Assembly: GCA_902782395.1 (NCBI GenBank)
Contig: CACZNF010000030.1
Span: 1 to 8,444, forward strand
Length of the DNA: 8,444 bases
Direction: 5' to 3'
Source: an uncultured Erysipelotrichaceae bacterium
GTDB lineage: Bacteria; Bacillota_I; Bacilli_A; RFN20; CAG-826
How positions within the stretch are numbered: position 1 is the first letter of the stretch; each line of letters opens with the position of its first letter. Positions 5,468-8,444 of the stretch are shown here, in pieces. The notes below the pieces were generated by a model. The model did not search any database and was not told the DNA's origin. It saw only the letters and a program-made list of their open reading frames with translations. Both the position numbers and the translations under genes were made by a program.

Positions 5468-5575
5468 CATGACGGCTATTTTGGGCTTCTTTGTTACAAT
5501 TGACCTATGAATGTAACATGATTTTTTTACGAGACATTTTTGCGAAACTAGGTAACATGTCGGCTATTTTTGCTT
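5468..5575 (+). repeat. Imperfect direct repeat CATGWCGGCTATTTT upstream of recN
   Basis: CATGACGGCTATTTT (5468-5482) recurs as CATGTCGGCTATTTT (5556-5570), 14 of 15 bases identical and 88 bases apart. Both copies are followed shortly by GCTT. They sit in the 281-bp gap between the membrane protein and recN, which otherwise shows no convincing gene. Role unknown: operator copies, or remnants of a duplication. Confidence 0.6.
5492..5518. promoter_or_regulatory. Inverted repeat TGTTACA-N13-TGTAACA upstream of recN
   Basis: TGTTACA (5492-5498) and TGTAACA (5512-5518) are exact inverse complements, 13 bases apart. The core GTAACAT also recurs in direct orientation at 5513-5519, 5552-5558 and 5612-5618. 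The pattern looks like binding sites for a dimeric regulator. It is not the GAAC-N4-GTTC LexA box of Gram-positive bacteria. A possible -10 (TACAAT, 5495-5500) overlaps the left arm, but no good -35 is visible. Confidence 0.4.
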
Positions 5576-5647
5576 TCAAAAAGAAGCGATATGGTATTGA
5601 TTCAATTACTAGTAACATTTTTTATGAGAAATGGTTAGAATATAGAC

Positions 5648-6655
5648 ATGTTAATAAAATTAAAAGTTCAAAATTTCGCCATCATTGAAGACATTGAAAT
5701 TGCTTTTAAAGATGGTTTGACTGTTTTAACAGGCGAAACAGGCGCAGGTAAGAGCTTAATTATTGATTGTATTGGGCTCTTATTAGGTGAAAGAGCGGCC
5801 TCTGAAATGATCAGACAAGGGGAAGAAAAGGCCATCGTCCTCGGTGTTTTTGATAATCAGAGTCCTATCGTCAAAGCGGCTTTAGAAAAAGCCAATATTC
5901 CAGAAAAAGACGGACTTATAGAGATTAAAAGAACGATTTCTGCGAATAAGAATGTCGTTAAAATTAATGACACCACTGTTACTTTAGCGGATTTAAAGAA
6001 TATCATGTCACTTATTGCCGATATTCATCAGCAATTCGATATGGTAAAGCTATTTAATAACGAGAATTATCTCGCTATGGTCGATGGTTTTAACGCACGA
6101 TTAGTCAATCAATATCTTGAAAAATATTTGACACGTTATGCACTTTTGAAAAAACAAAGCGAGACGTACCATAGTTTAGTTAAACGCATTGATGAGTTTA
6201 ATAAAAACCAAGAGGCATATGAATATGCTTATAATGAAATCAAAGCGCTTAACCTTAAAGAAGGTGAGGAGGAAGAGATTGCTTCTGAGATTGCTCTACT
6301 TGAAAACTATGACAAGATTTATTCCCTATTAATGGAATCTAAAGAATTGATGGATGGAGATGCATTAAGCAATATCTACCAAATTAAAGAAAACATTAAT
6401 AAGCTTTCTGAATACCAAAATGAGTATCAAGAATACTTATCAAGATTAGATAACGCTTACTATGAACTCGAAGATATGTTCGAGGAAATCAAAAAGAAAG
6501 TCAGTTATCTTAATTATGATCCAGAGCATTTAGACGCTTTGATTGAACGCTCACACGCGATTAATAATTTAAAGAAAAAACATAATAAAGATTTTAATGA
6601 ATTAATTAAGTATCAAGACGAACTTAATCAACTTCTTAAATATAAAGAAGACTAG
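5648..6655 (+). CDS. recN: RecN, N-terminal fragment, ending at a premature TAG
   Basis: 335 residues corresponding to the N-terminal 60 per cent of the SMC-like DNA repair ATPase RecN, which acts at double-strand breaks. The start MLIKLKVQNFAIIEDIEI is the usual RecN start. Walker A is GETGAGKS (29-36). IHQQF (126-130) sits where most RecN proteins have IHGQH, a notable divergence. From about residue 140 the sequence is charged coiled coil. Translation stops at TAG (6653-6655) inside the coiled coil, while the downstream codons in the same frame still read as coiled coil (SILLKEEKEKLSTIYEE). There is no clear Shine-Dalgarno before the ATG, and an in-frame stop at 5636 excludes a longer start. 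The fragment lacks the signature motif and Walker B, so alone it cannot complete an ATPase site. Confidence 0.88.
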   Translation: MLIKLKVQNFAIIEDIEIAFKDGLTVLTGETGAGKSLIIDCIGLLLGERAASEMIRQGEEKAIVLGVFDNQSPIVKAALEKANIPEKDGLIEIKRTISANKNVVKINDTTVTLADLKNIMSLIADIHQQFDMVKLFNNENYLAMVDGFNARLVNQYLEKYLTRYALLKKQSETYHSLVKRIDEFNKNQEAYEYAYNEIKALNLKEGEEEEIASEIALLENYDKIYSLLMESKELMDGDALSNIYQIKENINKLSEYQNEYQEYLSRLDNAYYELEDMFEEIKKKVSYLNYDPEHLDALIERSHAINNLKKKHNKDFNELIKYQDELNQLLKYKED

Positions 6656-6698
6656 TCTATTCTTCTAAAAGAAGAAAAAGAAAAATTGTCCACTATTT

Positions 6699-7334
6699 AT
6701 GAAGAAACCGAAAGAAACCTATGTCGCGGCTATGGACTTACATAAAGTAAGAGAAGATATCGGTTTAAACATTACTAAAGATTTAGAGAAGACTCTTTCT
6801 GAACTTGGTTTAAACTGTCGATTCAATGTCGCGGTTAATAGTAAAGAAAAGAGTGATGAATTAGATATCAATATCTTTACTGATAGCGGCATCGATACGA
6901 TTGAGTTCTATATCGAAACAAATATTGGTGAAGGCCTCAAGCCATTAGCTAAGGTTGTTTCTGGTGGTGAATTATCTCGTATCATGTTAGCGATTAAGCT
7001 TCTCTACGTAAAAGCCCAAAAGATTAACACAATTATCTTTGATGAAATTGATACTGGCATCAGTGGAGACGTCGCTAGCAAGGTGGCTAAGAAGATTAAA
7101 GAACTTTCATTCTCACATCAAGTTATTACCATTACTCACTTACCTCAAGTAGCGAGCTTAAGCGATCATCATATCAGAATTGCTAAGAAAGTTAGTAATA
7201 ATAGAACATACACCACGATTAAAGAATTATCTTTAGACGAAAAGATTTATGAAGTCGCCTCACTGATCTCTTCTGGCAAAGTCACTGATAAACAATTAGA
7301 GTACGCTAAAGAGATGGTAATGGAAAGAAAATAG
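6699..7334 (+). CDS. recN: RecN, C-terminal fragment
   Basis: 211 residues covering the end of the coiled coil and the C-terminal half of the ATPase head of RecN. The ABC signature is SGGELSR (88-94). Walker B is IIFDEIDTGISG (112-123) with catalytic E116, and the switch histidine is H147 in ITITHLPQVASL. The normal RecN sequence begins about residue 8 (YVAAMDLHKVRED), so the ATG at 6699 is probably only the first Met of the shifted frame; no good Shine-Dalgarno precedes it. If it were translated, it and the N-terminal fragment would divide the head much as in a split ABC ATPase, but nothing shows that this happens. Confidence 0.85.
   Translation: MKKPKETYVAAMDLHKVREDIGLNITKDLEKTLSELGLNCRFNVAVNSKEKSDELDINIFTDSGIDTIEFYIETNIGEGLKPLAKVVSGGELSRIMLAIKLLYVKAQKINTIIFDEIDTGISGDVASKVAKKIKELSFSHQVITITHLPQVASLSDHHIRIAKKVSNNRTYTTIKELSLDEKIYEVASLISSGKVTDKQLEYAKEMVMERK
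6701..6719 (+). repeat. Imperfect 9/10-base tandem repeat at the recN frameshift
   Basis: GAAGAAACC is followed directly by GAAAGAAACC. The second unit has one additional A. A one-base insertion in a perfect 9-base tandem repeat, or a 10-base tandem duplication, both explain the +1 shift in recN. Confidence 0.7.
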
Positions 7335-7354
7335 GACCCAACGGGTCCTTTTCT
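7333..7354 (+). terminator. Intrinsic terminator between recN and the flavin reductase gene
   Basis: AGGACCC (7333-7339) pairs with GGGTCCT (7343-7349) around the loop AAC, followed by TTTTCT. It includes the last two bases of the recN stop codon and fills the 21-base gap between convergent genes. On the minus strand the hairpin is followed by TATTTTC, so it may act in both directions. Confidence 0.85.
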
Positions 7355-7355
7355 C

Positions 7356-7919
7356 TTATCTGAGTTTCATGCCTTCTCTAAAGGCGTTAGCGACTGTTTC
7401 ACCGATTTCTTTATATTCCGCTTTGACGGGATCAAAGACTAAGAAATGGGCTTTATCTGGATTAACTTGACCGTTTTCGAGGATACTTTCATCAACGCTC
7501 ACATTAACGATTTTGCCAATGATGTTTCCACCACCTTCACCTTCATTAATTATTTCCACTAATTCGCATTCAAGAGTTAATGGATAATCGGTGAAGAGAG
7601 GAGCATCAATGTGTGGGGCACGCTCATATTCAAGGCCACTTTTCTTAATCTTATCTTTTTCTTTCTTGAAAGAAACGATACCAACATAATCACTAGCGGT
7701 TACTGTTTCTTTTGTGGCAAAGGCCACGGTGAAGGCTTTCTTGTTTCTAATGTTATCTGTGGTTTGATGCGATGATAAACAAATAATGATTTGATTAGTG
7801 TCATAAGTACCACCCCAGGCAGCGTTCATCGCATCTGGTTCATTGTTTTCATTGTAACTACCAATGATGAGGACTGGCATTGGGAATAGCCATGTTTGAG
7901 ATCCAAAGTCTTTACGCAT
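7356..7919 (-). CDS. Flavin reductase-like (flavoredoxin family) FMN-binding protein
   Basis: 187 residues of the flavin reductase-like split-barrel fold, which binds FMN. The N-terminal PMPVLIIGSYNENNEPDAMNAAWGG (14-36; Pro-Val, Gly and Asn-Ala-Ala-Trp-Gly key positions) and the following SSHQTTDNIRNKKAFTV are typical of flavoredoxin-type proteins in anaerobes. The middle YPLTLECELVEI and GNIIGKIVNV form barrel strands. Substrate and electron partner cannot be read from sequence; ferric, flavin or quinone reduction are all reported in the family. AAGGAAG overlaps the end of the upstream aminotransferase gene, whose stop codon is one base before this ATG, so the two are co-transcribed and probably translationally coupled. 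Confidence 0.88.
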   Translation of the reverse strand: MRKDFGSQTWLFPMPVLIIGSYNENNEPDAMNAAWGGTYDTNQIIICLSSHQTTDNIRNKKAFTVAFATKETVTASDYVGIVSFKKEKDKIKKSGLEYERAPHIDAPLFTDYPLTLECELVEIINEGEGGGNIIGKIVNVSVDESILENGQVNPDKAHFLVFDPVKAEYKEIGETVANAFREGMKLR

Positions 7920-7920
7920 A

Positions 7921-8444
7921 TTATCTTCCTTTCAAAAAGTTATATAGACGATTCATTCCGTCTTTGACATTATTAATGCTTGTGGCAATATTAATTCTCA
8001 CGAAGTTACCTCCATTAGGGCCATAATGGAGACCATCGTTAATATATAAACCTGTCTCTGCTCTTAACTCTTTAACAAAGACATCACTAGGAATGCCGTA
8101 TTTAGAGATATCGAGCCATAACAAATATGTTGCTTGACCAGAAACTAATTTAACATTTGGTAAGTTTTCTTTTAAGAACTCTTTGATATATTTCTTATTT
8201 TGATAGAGATATTCGTTTAACTCATCGACATATGTCGCCCCTTTAGTGTACGCCGCAATTGTCGCGGGGACACAGAAATAATTAGGCTCACCAATATCAT
8301 CATGATAGAAAGCTTTTTGCACTCTTTCTCTTTTTTCTTTATCGTTGACCACTGTCACCGCGGAATGTAAACCCGCAAGGTTAAATACCTTGCTAGGAGC
8401 GATACAAACGATGATATCTTGGGCAATTGATAAAGCGGGAACAT
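7921..8444 (-). CDS. MalY/PatB-type PLP aminotransferase / C-S lyase (5' end outside window)
   Basis: C-terminal 174 residues of a fold-type I PLP enzyme; the gene runs off the right edge. The frame is open from the edge and contains APSKVFNLAGLHS, where the Lys codon at 8389-8391 is the PLP-binding lysine. GTG at 8356-8358 is therefore an internal Val, not the start. IGEPNYF, ATYLLWLDIS and FVRINIA (with the carboxylate-binding Arg) are all in the order and spacing of the MalY/PatB cystathionine beta-lyase subfamily. Members cleave cystathionine or cysteine to homocysteine or pyruvate, ammonia and sulphide; some are mainly aminotransferases. It is the first visible gene of the pair with the flavin reductase, one base apart. 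Confidence 0.92.
   Translation of the reverse strand, partial: VPALSIAQDIIVCIAPSKVFNLAGLHSAVTVVNDKEKRERVQKAFYHDDIGEPNYFCVPATIAAYTKGATYVDELNEYLYQNKKYIKEFLKENLPNVKLVSGQATYLLWLDISKYGIPSDVFVKELRAETGLYINDGLHYGPNGGNFVRINIATSINNVKDGMNRLYNFLKGR

Larger units (their letters stand above)
5648..7334 (+). pseudogene. recN: recN, disrupted by an in-frame TAG and a +1 frameshift
   Basis: Taken together the two fragments make one ordinary RecN of about 560 residues: Walker A, coiled coil, signature and Walker B in the right order. Two lesions separate them: TAG at 6653-6655, and a shift from the first frame to the next near 6710-6719. The shift lies in an imperfect tandem repeat, GAAGAAACC (6701-6709) then GAAAGAAACC (6710-6719). 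Removing one A, or the whole 10-base second copy, restores the frame into YVAAMDLHKVRED with a coiled-coil length normal for the family. Both ends otherwise look well conserved, so the damage is recent or reflects sequence error. TAG is used as a true stop by folD and the membrane protein gene, so recoding is unlikely. Confidence 0.8.

Noticed and set aside
5491..5688. 65-residue plus-strand reading frame overlapping the recN start
   Set aside because: It starts at TTG without a ribosome site, spans the repeats, shows no family pattern and overlaps recN by 41 bases. A leader peptide coupled to recN cannot be wholly excluded.
6653..6655. TAG read-through or reassignment to a sense codon in recN
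   Set aside because: folD and the membrane protein gene end in TAG where their families normally end, and a second lesion follows, so gene damage is simpler than recoding.
8356..8358. GTG as the start of the aminotransferase
   Set aside because: The frame is open upstream to the window edge and includes the PLP-lysine segment APSKVFNLAGL, so this GTG is an internal Val.
1..8444. CRISPR array, insertion sequence, prophage, origin or toxin-antitoxin pair
   Set aside because: No regularly spaced repeats, transposase, integrase, phage genes, DnaA-box cluster or small gene pair were seen.

Overview
The window looks like a chromosomal stretch of an AT-rich, low-GC Gram-positive bacterium (Bacillota, Bacilli or Erysipelotrichia-like). 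Shine-Dalgarno sequences are mostly GGAGG-like, both tRNAs encode their CCA, the lipoprotein has a Gram-positive-type lipobox, and TAG, TAA and TGA all serve as stops, so there is no sign of the Mycoplasma code. Rubrerythrin suggests an anaerobe. This lineage call is inference; no search was run, and all hairpins, promoters and alignments were read by eye.

Layout: 1-27 may be the tail of an upstream gene. 29-823 (+) is a compact FolD, followed by a terminator that contains its stop codon. 825-1424 (-) is a Crp/Fnr-family regulator, divergent from a two-gene transport operon (1496-3209, +): a lipoprotein solute-binding protein and a membrane permease of the NitT/TauT/SsuC type, with no ATPase gene next to them. 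The 71-bp divergent gap holds a perfect TGTGA-N6-TCACA palindrome centred at -41.5 from the TSS predicted from an exact TATAAT, and overlapping the predicted start of the regulator's own transcript. Rubrerythrin (3257-3796) and its terminator follow, then a tRNA-Asp/tRNA-Phe pair with its own promoter and terminator (3867-4118).

4185-5366 (-) encodes a four-helix membrane protein with a long Glu/Pro linker and a basic cytoplasmic domain. A 281-bp gap with direct and inverted repeats leads to recN (5648-7334, +), which is broken by an in-frame TAG and a +1 frameshift about 60 bp apart. Convergent to it is a minus-strand pair: a flavin reductase-like protein (7356-7919) and, one base upstream, a MalY/PatB-type aminotransferase/C-S lyase that runs off the right edge.

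The best candidates for something undescribed are: (1) the Crp-like regulator, whose recognition helix matches CRP, facing a perfect CRP-type operator in textbook class II geometry while its effector pocket lacks key cAMP contacts; (2) a tRNA-Phe that keeps all its stems but has lost G18 and the T54/T55/A58 T-loop consensus; and (3) the doubly broken recN. The rest is ordinary housekeeping.
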